Source: an uncultured Alphaproteobacteria bacterium (GTDB lineage: Bacteria; Pseudomonadota; Alphaproteobacteria; HIMB59; GCA-002718135). From it: a DNA stretch of 58,128 nucleotides. The stretch is taken from positions 10,001 through 68,128 of the forward strand of contig CACEMR010000006.1 of NCBI GenBank assembly GCA_902560725.1. The letters are read 5' to 3'. Both the position numbers and the translations under genes were made by a program. Below, in pieces: positions 1 to 10,719 of this stretch (position 1 is the first letter of the stretch; each line of letters opens with the position of its first letter). The notes beneath the pieces were generated by a model. That model worked only from the letters and a program-made list of their open reading frames with translations, did not search any database and was not told where the DNA came from.

Positions 1-1326
<1,326 letters not shown>

Positions 1327-1442
1327 GCAATTACGTACAGAGAAAAATTTTGTACGTATTAAAATCAAAAAAAATTTATTTTGATCAGTTATTAATTTCA
1401 TATTTACATTTTATAAGAACAAATAAGATATAAAAACTAGAT

Positions 1443-1518
1443 TGGTGGAGGATAGCGGGATCGAACCGCTGACCTCCTGAATGCAAATCAGGCGCTCTCC
1501 CAGCTGAGCTAATCCCCC
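1443..1518 (-). tRNA. tRNA-Ala (anticodon TGC)
   Basis: A 76-nt cloverleaf on the minus strand begins GGGGGAT, has anticodon TGC in the loop, a TTCGATC T-loop and an encoded CCA end. It sits in the 16S-23S spacer after tRNA-Ile, the standard proteobacterial arrangement. Confidence 0.97.
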
Positions 1519-1524
1519 TATTAT

Positions 1525-1601
1525 TGGTGGGCCGAGGAAGACTTGAACTTCCGACCTCACGCTTATCAAGCGCGCGCTCTAACCAACTGAGCTACCAGCC
1601 C
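1525..1601 (-). tRNA. tRNA-Ile (anticodon GAT)
   Basis: A 77-nt cloverleaf on the minus strand begins GGGCTGG, has anticodon GAT and an encoded CCA end. It is the first spacer tRNA of the rRNA operon, about 97 bases after the 16S 3' end and 6 bases before tRNA-Ala. Confidence 0.97.
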
Positions 1602-1639
1602 AATATAATTAAATAGGCACCCAGTACTAGCTAATTTTT

Positions 1640-1661
1640 TAAAGAGATACATAGACAACAA
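1640..1661 (-). other. 3' half of the pre-16S processing stem
   Basis: These 22 bases are complementary to 3306-3327 in the leader upstream of 16S, with one G-U pair. In the transcript the two arms would bracket 16S and form the long duplex normally cut by RNase III. The complementarity is read directly; the role follows from the known architecture of rRNA operons. A boxA-like CTCTTTA element lies inside this arm. Confidence 0.85.
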
Positions 1662-1698
1662 CCCGGACGCTCAGCGAACTGAGCATCAATATCCTTAG

Positions 1699-3185
<1,487 letters not shown>

Positions 3186-3305
3186 AATAATTTTGACCGA
3201 AGTCAAAAATTACGGAACGTCCGTTAAAGCGGAATACTTCTTGTATTAACAAAAAATATCTGTTGATACGTATTCCACTAACATTCGTATAAATTGTATT
3301 ACGAA

Positions 3306-3327
3306 TTGTTGTCTACGTATCTCTTTA
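3306..3327 (-). other. 5' half of the pre-16S processing stem
   Basis: This leader segment pairs over 22 bases with 1640-1661 on the far side of 16S. It lies between the leader boxA and the mature 16S 5' end, as expected for an RNase III processing stem. Confidence 0.85.
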
Positions 3328-3341
3328 TTATCTTATTAACA

Positions 3342-3353
3342 TTTTAAAGAGCA
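3342..3353 (-). promoter_or_regulatory. rRNA leader boxA antitermination element
   Basis: The minus strand reads TGCTCTTTAAAA, matching the E. coli boxA consensus TGCTCTTTAACA at 11 of 12 bases. It lies about 160 bases upstream of mature 16S, where NusB/NusE antitermination complexes load on rRNA transcripts. Confidence 0.8.
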
Positions 3354-3420
3354 TAGTAATTACTCAAATAAAGCTTATACAATATTTAGAGAATTACCCC
3401 TTTTCCCTAGAAAAGAATAT

Positions 3421-3451
3421 AGGGCTATATATCAATAAAAACCCATGTCAA
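3421..3451 (-). promoter_or_regulatory. rRNA operon promoter (predicted sigma70 type)
   Basis: The minus strand has a perfect -35 TTGACA (3446-3451), a 16-base spacer and a -10-like TATAGC (3424-3429), followed by a GC-rich CCCT discriminator such as stringently controlled rRNA promoters carry. It lies about 240 bases upstream of 16S. The rest of 3186-3558, the only gene-free stretch over 300 bases here, holds leader RNA with boxA and the processing stem. No clear terminator is seen after the preceding carrier-protein gene. Confidence 0.65.
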
Positions 3452-3558
3452 ACAATAAAAATAGAAAAAATTCCTAGTTTTCTGGGGAAAAAATGTTTGA
3501 AAATTACAATTTTTATTTAATTTTAGAATCTGTTTTAAATAATGATTATTAGTTAGAT

Positions 3559-3804
3559 TTACTTAGATTTCTTCTTCAAATATTCATTAAGATTTTTGAA
3601 TGATGTTAATTCAAGTCTTTCAATATCATCCATATTAATCTTTAAATTGAGTTTAGTTTCTAAATCTAATAGTAATTCAATAAAACCAAAAGAATCAAAA
3701 ATACCATCATTTATTAAATCAGTTTTATTAGTTATTTTTTTTTTTGATTTTTTTTGAATACTATTTATTAATTCTTTTAAAGTATTTTGATTTTTTTTTC
3801 TCAT
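3559..3804 (-). CDS. acyl/aminoacyl carrier protein (DltC/PCP-like)
   Basis: This 81-residue protein fits a four-helix carrier domain. The phosphopantetheine attachment motif is D37-S38-F-G, followed by an amphipathic helix IELLLDLE. It would carry an acyl or aminoacyl group as a thioester. It starts one base after the stop of the adenylating enzyme gene at 3806-5263, so the two are almost certainly cotranscribed and partners, as in DltA/DltC pairs. The lysine-rich N-terminus is unusual for an acidic carrier but suits this AT-rich island. Family assignment is firm; the cargo is not known. Confidence 0.85.
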   Translation of the reverse strand: MRKKNQNTLKELINSIQKKSKKKITNKTDLINDGIFDSFGFIELLLDLETKLNLKINMDDIERLELTSFKNLNEYLKKKSK

Positions 3805-3805
3805 A

Positions 3806-5263
3806 TTATTTTAAGTAGTAACTTATTATTTTATTTGAATCAATTTTTCCATTTAAATTTCTTGGAATATTTTTTATAATTTTTATTTCATCAGGAATGT
3901 GAGACTTTGAAAGTAATAAGTTTAATTTTTTAAATATTCCATTTGTTGTTTTAAATTTTTGTTTTTCAATAAATGTAATAATTTTATTTTTATGAAAAAT
4001 TGTATAAGAAATCTTAACACCAATTTTTTTTAAAGCAAAATCAATTTCAGATAACTCGACTCTATGACCTAATTTTTTTATTTGCCTATCTACCCTTTTG
4101 AAAAAGTATAAATTTTTATTTATTTTTTTTACAATATCACCAGTTTTAAAATATCTAAAAGTTTTATTATTTTTTTTAATTTTACCAAAACTAATTTTTG
4201 TTTTTTTAATTTCTTTCCAATAACCTAAAGCTACTTGCGGTCCTATGATAATGATTTCACTAATATTTTTATCACCATATTTTTTTAATGTAATATTCAT
4301 ATTTTTTATAGGCCTTCCTAAACATGCATTCATCAAAGTTTTAGATTTATAATTATTATATGTAAATATTTCACAAGTTACAGATACTGTAGCTTCAGTT
4401 GGTCCGTATGTATTATGAACTAAAATATTTTTTTTAGCTTTAAATATACTTTTTAATTGATGTTCATGCAATGTTTCACCACAAAAAGTTATTAAACGTA
4501 ATGATTTTAAATATTTATTACTAACCTGTTTAGTCTTATTCATCAAATCAATAACACTAGGTACACTGTTCCAAATTGTTAATTTATATTTTAGAATTGC
4601 ATTTGCAGGAAATAATTTGTCAAATTTGTTATTGATTGGATATAAACATGCACCAAATGAAAAGCATCCATAAATATCTAATACTGATAAATCAAAAGAA
4701 ATACTTGGATGTTGTGACATCCTATCTCTATTTGTAACTTTCATATCCTTCTTTATCCACTTTAAATAATTGATCAGCCCTTCATGAGGCACAATAACGC
4801 CCTTTGGCTCCCCTGTCGAACCTGAGGTAAATATTACATAAGAAATTTTATTGTTTTTTAAAAATCTTTTAAAAAAAATATTTTCTAATTTATTGATATT
4901 AATTACTTTAATTTTTTTATCAAATTTATAATTTTTGCTAATTTTTTTATCAACAATACATATGTCAGGTTCAAATCTTTTTATAATTTGATTATTTAAA
5001 ATTTTAGGGTTTTCTGAACTTAAAGGAGAATAATATCCCCCTACTCTCAAGCATGCAAACATAGATGCATAAGCATATTCATTTTGTTCTAATAATATAA
5101 CTACTTTTGGTTTTTTTATTTTATGTTTATAAATATTGGCAGCAATTTTTGACGTAAGTTTGTTTAAATCACTGTATGTTAAAAATTTATTATTTATAAA
5201 TATTGCATTAAGTTTTTCATTTTTTTTAAAGTTATTATAGAAAATAGAATTTAATGTTTTCAT
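3806..5263 (-). CDS. amino-acid adenylation (DltA-like) AMP-forming ligase
   Basis: The 485-residue protein shows the adenylation-domain core motifs in order: A3 TSGSTGEPKG (146-155), A4 FDLSV with D191, A5 YGPTE (286-290), A7 TGD (374-376), A8 near 388-407, and A10 NGKID with catalytic K473. D191 matches the aspartate that binds the substrate amino group in DltA and peptide synthetases, so the substrate is probably an amino acid. It would activate it with ATP and load it on the carrier protein encoded one base downstream. It stands in a cassette with an AAC(3)-type acyltransferase and a formyltransferase and has no DltB or DltD nearby, so sugar acylation is likelier than teichoic-acid-type chemistry. 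The exact substrate cannot be read. Confidence 0.85.
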   Translation of the reverse strand: MKTLNSIFYNNFKKNEKLNAIFINNKFLTYSDLNKLTSKIAANIYKHKIKKPKVVILLEQNEYAYASMFACLRVGGYYSPLSSENPKILNNQIIKRFEPDICIVDKKISKNYKFDKKIKVININKLENIFFKRFLKNNKISYVIFTSGSTGEPKGVIVPHEGLINYLKWIKKDMKVTNRDRMSQHPSISFDLSVLDIYGCFSFGACLYPINNKFDKLFPANAILKYKLTIWNSVPSVIDLMNKTKQVSNKYLKSLRLITFCGETLHEHQLKSIFKAKKNILVHNTYGPTEATVSVTCEIFTYNNYKSKTLMNACLGRPIKNMNITLKKYGDKNISEIIIIGPQVALGYWKEIKKTKISFGKIKKNNKTFRYFKTGDIVKKINKNLYFFKRVDRQIKKLGHRVELSEIDFALKKIGVKISYTIFHKNKIITFIEKQKFKTTNGIFKKLNLLLSKSHIPDEIKIIKNIPRNLNGKIDSNKIISYYLK

Positions 5264-5264
5264 T

Positions 5265-6023
5265 TTATTTTTCTAAAAAAATTTTATTATTATTATTATA
5301 GATATTAATGGAGTAATTTTTTAAAATTTTAAGTGAAATCAAATGGCTTAAGCGATTTGAATTTTCAATTTTTTCGAAATTTCCAACATTATCATTTAAA
5401 AGTATTTTTTCAAAATAAAGTAAATTAGTTTTAATATTATAGTCTTTTCTCGCAAAATACTCGAATTCATGAGTTTTAATTTTATTTAAAATTTTAATCT
5501 TTCTATTTAAAATTAACTTTTTTCTATAATATGCATTTACTAAATATTCCACATGATGAATAAATGTTCCTCCCTCTTGATAATTGCAGCCTAGTAGTAA
5601 TAATTTAAAATTATTTTTATTTAGAACATCAAATATGGAGTCTTTACCAAAACATTTATTATTATTTACTTTTTTACATATATCTTTTTTTTTTCCATAT
5701 AATATGTATGAATTAATTGGATTTGAAGTTCTTTGAATATTTTTTAAGCTAAATACAAAATTAGTTAAGGCTCCCATATTATATGGTTTAGATAATTTCG
5801 GATCGTAAATATCATTTTCTTTTAAATTAAAAGTAAATGCAGGAACAGCAATAGTCCCATTTACTCCAATTGTATTTTTTATTATGTTAAAGATTTCAGA
5901 AATATTACCCTTTAATCTTCCAAAAGATATTAGTCTTGAATGAATACAAATTGAGTCACCTTTTTTAATACCAAGTTTAATTAAATGTTTTTTAAACTGT
6001 TTATTTGAAAAACTATGATCCAT
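5265..6023 (-). CDS. AAC(3)-family N-acyltransferase
   Basis: The 252-residue sequence matches the aminoglycoside 3-N-acetyltransferase fold family: an N-terminal CIHSRLISFG segment, the GTIAVPAFTF strand, the MGALTNF motif, and a late HHVEYL segment. Members in polysaccharide loci acylate amino groups of nucleotide sugars rather than antibiotics. It lies one base upstream of the adenylating enzyme and downstream of a formyltransferase-like gene, so it may use either an acyl-CoA or the carrier-bound acyl group made by its neighbours. The second option is inference. Resistance to aminoglycosides should not be assumed from this family name. Confidence 0.75.
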   Translation of the reverse strand: MDHSFSNKQFKKHLIKLGIKKGDSICIHSRLISFGRLKGNISEIFNIIKNTIGVNGTIAVPAFTFNLKENDIYDPKLSKPYNMGALTNFVFSLKNIQRTSNPINSYILYGKKKDICKKVNNNKCFGKDSIFDVLNKNNFKLLLLGCNYQEGGTFIHHVEYLVNAYYRKKLILNRKIKILNKIKTHEFEYFARKDYNIKTNLLYFEKILLNDNVGNFEKIENSNRLSHLISLKILKNYSINIYNNNNKIFLEK

Positions 6024-6041
6024 TATTTTTATACAATTACA

Positions 6042-6917
6042 TTATAAAAGCTTTTTCCAGCCTTTATAGTCTAATTTTTTTCTATTTTTAAATTTAGCTA
6101 ATTCTATTTTTATTCCTTTACCATCTTTAGCTTTAAATACTGGTTTATTCTTTTCAAATACAATATTACCTTTTTTAAAATTTATATTTTTAATAATTTT
6201 TGTTTTGTAAATAAATATATTTTTAAATAAACTAGGTTTAAATGTTGGTGAATTTAATGGTAAAAAATTACCAGCCCTTACAAAGTTATGAATGTACTCA
6301 CTATTTTTTTTAAAATCAATTTCGGATTTTGGTATATCATTAATATAATATATTTTTCTTTTTTTATGATTTTGTTTTCTTAAATTTATTTTTTTATTAT
6401 TAATTATTTTGTCTATAACTGTTTTATAAGAAAGAAATCCATATTTAAGACACTTAAGATATACGGAAAGACCAGTATCTTTTTTGTTAATTTTAAATTT
6501 TTTTTCTAATATTATATCTCCATAATCAATTTTATTGTTAATTAAATGTATAGTACTGCCAAAAAGTCTTTCATTATTTAATATAGCCCATTGATAAACA
6601 TACATACCTCCATAATTTGGCAATATACCGGGATGAAAATTTACACATTTATCTTTATATAAAAATAAAATTTCTTTATTTATCAATTGAGTATTTTCTA
6701 CTCCTAATATCCATATTTTGTTATTATGTTTTTCTTTATGATTTTTTACGTTATTTATTTGTTTAATTTTAAAGATTTTAAATAACTTTCTGTACTTTTT
6801 TATCCTTATTTCATCATTTGAAAAAATAGACTCAATAGCTTGATTTTCTTTTATCAATAAATCAATTACTTTTGATAACATTAAACCTTGACCAATAAGA
6901 ATAAATTTTTTTGACAT
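6042..6917 (-). CDS. formyltransferase-family protein (sugar N-formyltransferase-like)
   Basis: The 291-residue protein has the formyl_trans_N core: a glycine-rich start, NFHPGILPNYGG with N93 and H95, and DYGDII with D131. These match the Asn-His-Asp catalytic triad of the 10-formyltetrahydrofolate-dependent family. The location in a glycan island and poor match to the tRNA-binding C-terminus argue for an amino-sugar N-formyltransferase (VioF or FdtF type) rather than methionyl-tRNA formyltransferase. It appears to be the first gene of the minus-strand cassette to the carrier protein, 46 bases from the divergent gene at 6964. Confidence 0.72.
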   Translation of the reverse strand: MSKKFILIGQGLMLSKVIDLLIKENQAIESIFSNDEIRIKKYRKLFKIFKIKQINNVKNHKEKHNNKIWILGVENTQLINKEILFLYKDKCVNFHPGILPNYGGMYVYQWAILNNERLFGSTIHLINNKIDYGDIILEKKFKINKKDTGLSVYLKCLKYGFLSYKTVIDKIINNKKINLRKQNHKKRKIYYINDIPKSEIDFKKNSEYIHNFVRAGNFLPLNSPTFKPSLFKNIFIYKTKIIKNINFKKGNIVFEKNKPVFKAKDGKGIKIELAKFKNRKKLDYKGWKKLL

Positions 6918-6963
6918 TTATTATTCTTATAAATAATCTATAAATAATTCAAATATAAAATTA

Positions 6964-8730
6964 ATGGATTGGACTGACAATTATTCCAGGGTAGAAATTA
7001 GTAATCTATCAGATAATATAATTAAAAAAACAATTTTACGATTAAAAAGTATTTACAACGAAGAGTATCCTAAATTAAACTTAAATTTAGAAGAAGTAGA
7101 TATTATATTAAGACCATCAATTAATATAGCAGTAGTAACTTTTCTAGAAAGACTAATTACTGTCGAAAATAATATTATAAAAAAAAAAATTTACGATAAG
7201 ATTGATCTCAAATCATATTTTTATCCTAATTATGAAAATTTAATTAACGTATTAAATAATTATTATAATAATTACGACTTAAATATTAAATTACTTAGTG
7301 AAGTTAATATGTGTTTTATTAAAAATATAAATTTAAATGAATATGAAATAATTAACTTTAGAAAAAAGTATAATAATAAAATAAACCGTAATCATATTAA
7401 GTCACAAAAGATTATTGATTTTTTAGAAAATATTTTATTAAAAATTCTAAATAAAATAAAAATTTATTTTAATAAAATTCTTTATAAGAAAAAAAATAAG
7501 ATCTTATACGAACAATCTAAATGGTTGAATATTATTTTTGATAAGGAAAATATCATTCCCGAACACAAACTGAGTAAATCATTAAAAAATATTAAAATAC
7601 GGAATAAAATAATTTTTGAAACAAAATTTATTTTAGAGGAAGAAATTAAGAAATTTAATATTTTTAAATTAAAATTGCCATTTGATAGTCTTAATGGTTT
7701 ATTTGGGAATTGGATTGAAAAGAGTATACCTTTTAGTTTATTAGAAAATATTGATATTAAAATAAAATACTATTTAAGATTTATCACAATATATAAACCT
7801 AGCTCAGTCCATTCTGCTATAGGTTTGTACCTTAATGAAAATTTTAAAATTATTTCATTATTATCAAAAAGACTTAAGATCCCATTAATTGGACATGATC
7901 ATGGGACTAATAATTTTATAAATAACTATCCAAAAAACAATTATATTCCAAACTTTACCAAAAATATGCAAGCCTATAATTCCATTGACATGTATATATC
8001 TTGGGGCAAAAATGAACTTTGTGATTTCTGGGAAAATGTAGATCTAAAAAATAATATAAAAATTTGTAATATTGGTAGTGTTTATTTACATTCTTTAAAA
8101 AAAAAGAAGACGAATACCATTAACTATAAGAACAAGATTAAATTACTATATATAGCTTCACCTTCAAGAACTTTTATGGCAAGCTTTAATGAAATATCAA
8201 CAAATGATAATATAGAGAAAAATAAAAATATAGTAAAGTTTTTGAAATTACTTTTAGATAAATATCATAATTTAGAAATTATTTATAAAAATTTTACAGG
8301 AGATTATTCTTTGGACGATATACACAATAATTTATATGATTATTTTGATCAAAATAAAATAAAAATATCTTATCAAAGTCCGGTTAAACTTATGTATGAT
8401 CACGACATATTACTAACTGATATGGTTAGTACGGTATTTGCAGAAGCAAATATTATTGGTATACCAACTCTAGTTTTTAGTAATAGATTTGATTATAGTT
8501 TATGTTCAAATTTTGGAAAAAAAATAAATGACGATTTAGAAAAAAAACAATTATTGTTTTATGATACAAACAAAGGTCTAGAAAATTTTGAATATCTACT
8601 TGAAAACTATAATGATTATTATACAAATAATGAAAATATTTTTAAAAAATATGAAGATGCAATTGCTTATCCAATTGATAAAATAAATTTTAAGGAAAAA
8701 TTAAAAAATAAGATTAATAAATTTTTTTAA
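6964..8730 (+). CDS. putative surface-carbohydrate transferase (LIC12162-like)
   Basis: The 588-residue protein is not recognised with certainty. The C-terminal half resembles GT-B or polysialyltransferase-like enzymes and the LIC12162 family of capsule and O-antigen loci: GHDHGT near 310-315, a later YISWG segment, LLYIASPSRT after 390, and TDMVSTVFAEANIIGIPTL with D486, like the donor-binding end of CDP-glycerol-type transferases. The N-terminal half is very Asn/Ile/Lys-rich with no clear motif. It is the only plus-strand gene in the island, divergent from the formyltransferase gene, and overlaps the next convergent gene by 17 bases. Confidence 0.5.
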   Translation: MDWTDNYSRVEISNLSDNIIKKTILRLKSIYNEEYPKLNLNLEEVDIILRPSINIAVVTFLERLITVENNIIKKKIYDKIDLKSYFYPNYENLINVLNNYYNNYDLNIKLLSEVNMCFIKNINLNEYEIINFRKKYNNKINRNHIKSQKIIDFLENILLKILNKIKIYFNKILYKKKNKILYEQSKWLNIIFDKENIIPEHKLSKSLKNIKIRNKIIFETKFILEEEIKKFNIFKLKLPFDSLNGLFGNWIEKSIPFSLLENIDIKIKYYLRFITIYKPSSVHSAIGLYLNENFKIISLLSKRLKIPLIGHDHGTNNFINNYPKNNYIPNFTKNMQAYNSIDMYISWGKNELCDFWENVDLKNNIKICNIGSVYLHSLKKKKTNTINYKNKIKLLYIASPSRTFMASFNEISTNDNIEKNKNIVKFLKLLLDKYHNLEIIYKNFTGDYSLDDIHNNLYDYFDQNKIKISYQSPVKLMYDHDILLTDMVSTVFAEANIIGIPTLVFSNRFDYSLCSNFGKKINDDLEKKQLLFYDTNKGLENFEYLLENYNDYYTNNENIFKKYEDAIAYPIDKINFKEKLKNKINKFF

Positions 8731-10000
8731 TTTTTATTAATTTGTGTTTTAATAGTATTTCTGAGATATCATATAAATCCCAAATTGCTACATTGCATAT
8801 ATTTGCTATATCTAAAATTGAATTTTTACCATCACTAAGGCTTAAAAAATTTACCAATAGTTTAACTTTTTCATCTTTATTTTTTTGTAAAACTGTATCC
8901 CAATACAAACCTCTTTTACTGAGTTGAGGTTCACAATTTTTTGTCGCTATTGGCACAAAATTATTTTCAATGCAGATTAAAGAATTTTTTATTGCGTTAA
9001 AACCTCCCTCTAATCCTTTAATTGAAATAAAATCTAAATTATCTAATGAAGTATGATATTCTTTATAAGTTTCATATTTTGATCTCATTATGCTAGCAAT
9101 AGGCAAATCAACATTAGGTGAACAATATTGACGCTCATCACCACCTCTTTGAAGCCATGTATAAGTTTTGTAATTAGTGTAAGTATTTTTTAAAATATGC
9201 TTAGCAACCTCATCGCTATAAGTATTGCCATTCCTTGAAGGAATATAGGAGTAATTATAATTATCACCAATACAAACAACATTAAAACCTGCGATAATAT
9301 TTTTTTTCATTTTTTTTAAATTAAAATATAGATATGCAATAGCTCCTATAGTTTCAGGAATAAAAATAATACGATAAGTATAATTAGTTTTTTTTAAACT
9401 GCTTACCCATTTTGCTATAAAAGTCGTAACGCAAATTCCTGATAACTCATTATTACCCATAGATGGATGACAAATATTAGTGGAGAGGAATATTTCTTTT
9501 TTTGATTTTCCTTTTATAATTATTTCACCATAATCTAAGCTACCTATTGTAAAATTAGAGTCTATAAATACTTCGTATTTACCTTTTTTTAATTTCTTTT
9601 TTTCATTTTCACTAATACAAAAGCCCCAATTTTTTTTATAATAAGATGTTATATAGGGAATTGCCGATGGTTGTTTTTTTAAAGAATGTAAATTTTTTTT
9701 TAATTTTTCAAGACTAATTTTTTTATTAATTGGTTCACTATAGCCCACAAGATGGAGGTTATTTTTTTTAAATTCACATATTTTTTTTCCATTTACATCT
9801 TTTATCCATGCATCTTTTACATTCCATTCATTAGGTACAGTCCAGTCATAAACTTTTGTACCTGATTTTATTTTAAGTAACTTTAATTCAGGGAGTTCTT
9901 TTTTTATTAGTTTTAAAGTTTGTCTAACTCCCTCACCAGTTAAACTTCTATTTATTGGCCAAAGTTTTTTTGCAAATTTATATATTTTTTTTCCAATCAT
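8714..10000 (-). CDS. DUF4910-type M28-like aminopeptidase domain protein
   Basis: The 428-residue protein matches the family found in polysaccharide loci that combines an M28-like Zn-peptidase fold with a C-terminal winged helix. Seen here are WPINRSLTGEG near 14-24, the ligand-bearing CHPSMGNNELSG with H178 and E185, PETIGA with E216, RGGDERQY near 286-292, and EYHTS with H316. Residues 355-428 fit a winged helix. Its real substrate in glycan clusters is unknown; removal of an aminoacyl group from a sugar would suit an island that also encodes amino-acid activation, but that is speculative. Its start overlaps the end of the SDR gene by 4 bases. Confidence 0.7.
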   Translation of the reverse strand: MIGKKIYKFAKKLWPINRSLTGEGVRQTLKLIKKELPELKLLKIKSGTKVYDWTVPNEWNVKDAWIKDVNGKKICEFKKNNLHLVGYSEPINKKISLEKLKKNLHSLKKQPSAIPYITSYYKKNWGFCISENEKKKLKKGKYEVFIDSNFTIGSLDYGEIIIKGKSKKEIFLSTNICHPSMGNNELSGICVTTFIAKWVSSLKKTNYTYRIIFIPETIGAIAYLYFNLKKMKKNIIAGFNVVCIGDNYNYSYIPSRNGNTYSDEVAKHILKNTYTNYKTYTWLQRGGDERQYCSPNVDLPIASIMRSKYETYKEYHTSLDNLDFISIKGLEGGFNAIKNSLICIENNFVPIATKNCEPQLSKRGLYWDTVLQKNKDEKVKLLVNFLSLSDGKNSILDIANICNVAIWDLYDISEILLKHKLIKIKKIY

Positions 10001-10719
10001 TCATTTCCAGTAAAAGTTTTTATCAATCTACACAATTTATAAAATAAATAAACTCTATATGGATAATTTATAATTTTCCTATTACTAATTGAATGATTAA
10101 AAATCACCTTAGCTGCTTTAAAACTACTAATAGATAAAAATGAAAATGCTAGTTTATTTAGTTTATTTTCATTTTTTATAAATCTTTTAATTTTTGTATT
10201 AATTGGGCCAAACGAAAAAAGTTTATAGTTATTATTTAAATCATTTTTTTGAACTTCATTAAAATATCTATTTATTAAAAGTTTACTGAAATAATACCCC
10301 AAACTATTTTTATTTGGAAATATTGTTGAAAAACTTGATATGAATATTAATTTTTTATTTGAATATTTAAGTTTCTTTATATGATTACAAAAAAACATTA
10401 CAGAAAAGAAATTTGTTTTTATAACCTCATTAAAATTATCGATGTCAAAATCTTGATCAAAATCAATTTTATTTATTCCAGCGTTAAAAATAAAAATATC
10501 TGGATCTAAATTATTTTCATGAAGTTTTTTAAATAGTAAAATAATTTCATCTTCTTTGGTTATATCAATATTATAATTGTAAACATTTTTTGTTTTGTTA
10601 ATATTTGAGTCTATTCTATTTAATGAGATTACCTTAAAATTTTTCGATAAATAAATTTTTTCTAAATCTTTGCCAATACCATTAGTTGTTCCTGTTATTA
10701 GTACAAATTTATCTTTCAT
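9997..10719 (-). CDS. SDR-family oxidoreductase
   Basis: This is a 240-residue short-chain dehydrogenase: the cofactor motif TGTTNGIG close to the N-terminus, the NAG motif, an active-site serine in ISSFST, and YYFSK with the catalytic Tyr and Lys. The start was set at the ATG at 10719 because the family begins a few residues before the TGxxxGIG motif; an upstream in-frame start at 10764 would overlap the desaturase gene by 56 bases. It would reduce a carbonyl or oxidise a hydroxyl with NAD(P). In this cluster a sugar or acyl substrate is plausible. Confidence 0.75.
   Translation of the reverse strand: MKDKFVLITGTTNGIGKDLEKIYLSKNFKVISLNRIDSNINKTKNVYNYNIDITKEDEIILLFKKLHENNLDPDIFIFNAGINKIDFDQDFDIDNFNEVIKTNFFSVMFFCNHIKKLKYSNKKLIFISSFSTIFPNKNSLGYYFSKLLINRYFNEVQKNDLNNNYKLFSFGPINTKIKRFIKNENKLNKLAFSFLSISSFKAAKVIFNHSISNRKIINYPYRVYLFYKLCRLIKTFTGNE

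Noticed and set aside
1332-1358. Hairpin TACGTAC/GTACGTA in the spacer before 23S
   Set aside because: It is short with a 13-base loop; it may be part of 23S processing, but there is no T tract and not enough to call a terminator.
5265-6023. Reading the AAC(3)-family gene as antibiotic resistance
   Set aside because: The family is broad, and the location in a glycan cassette points to sugar acylation.
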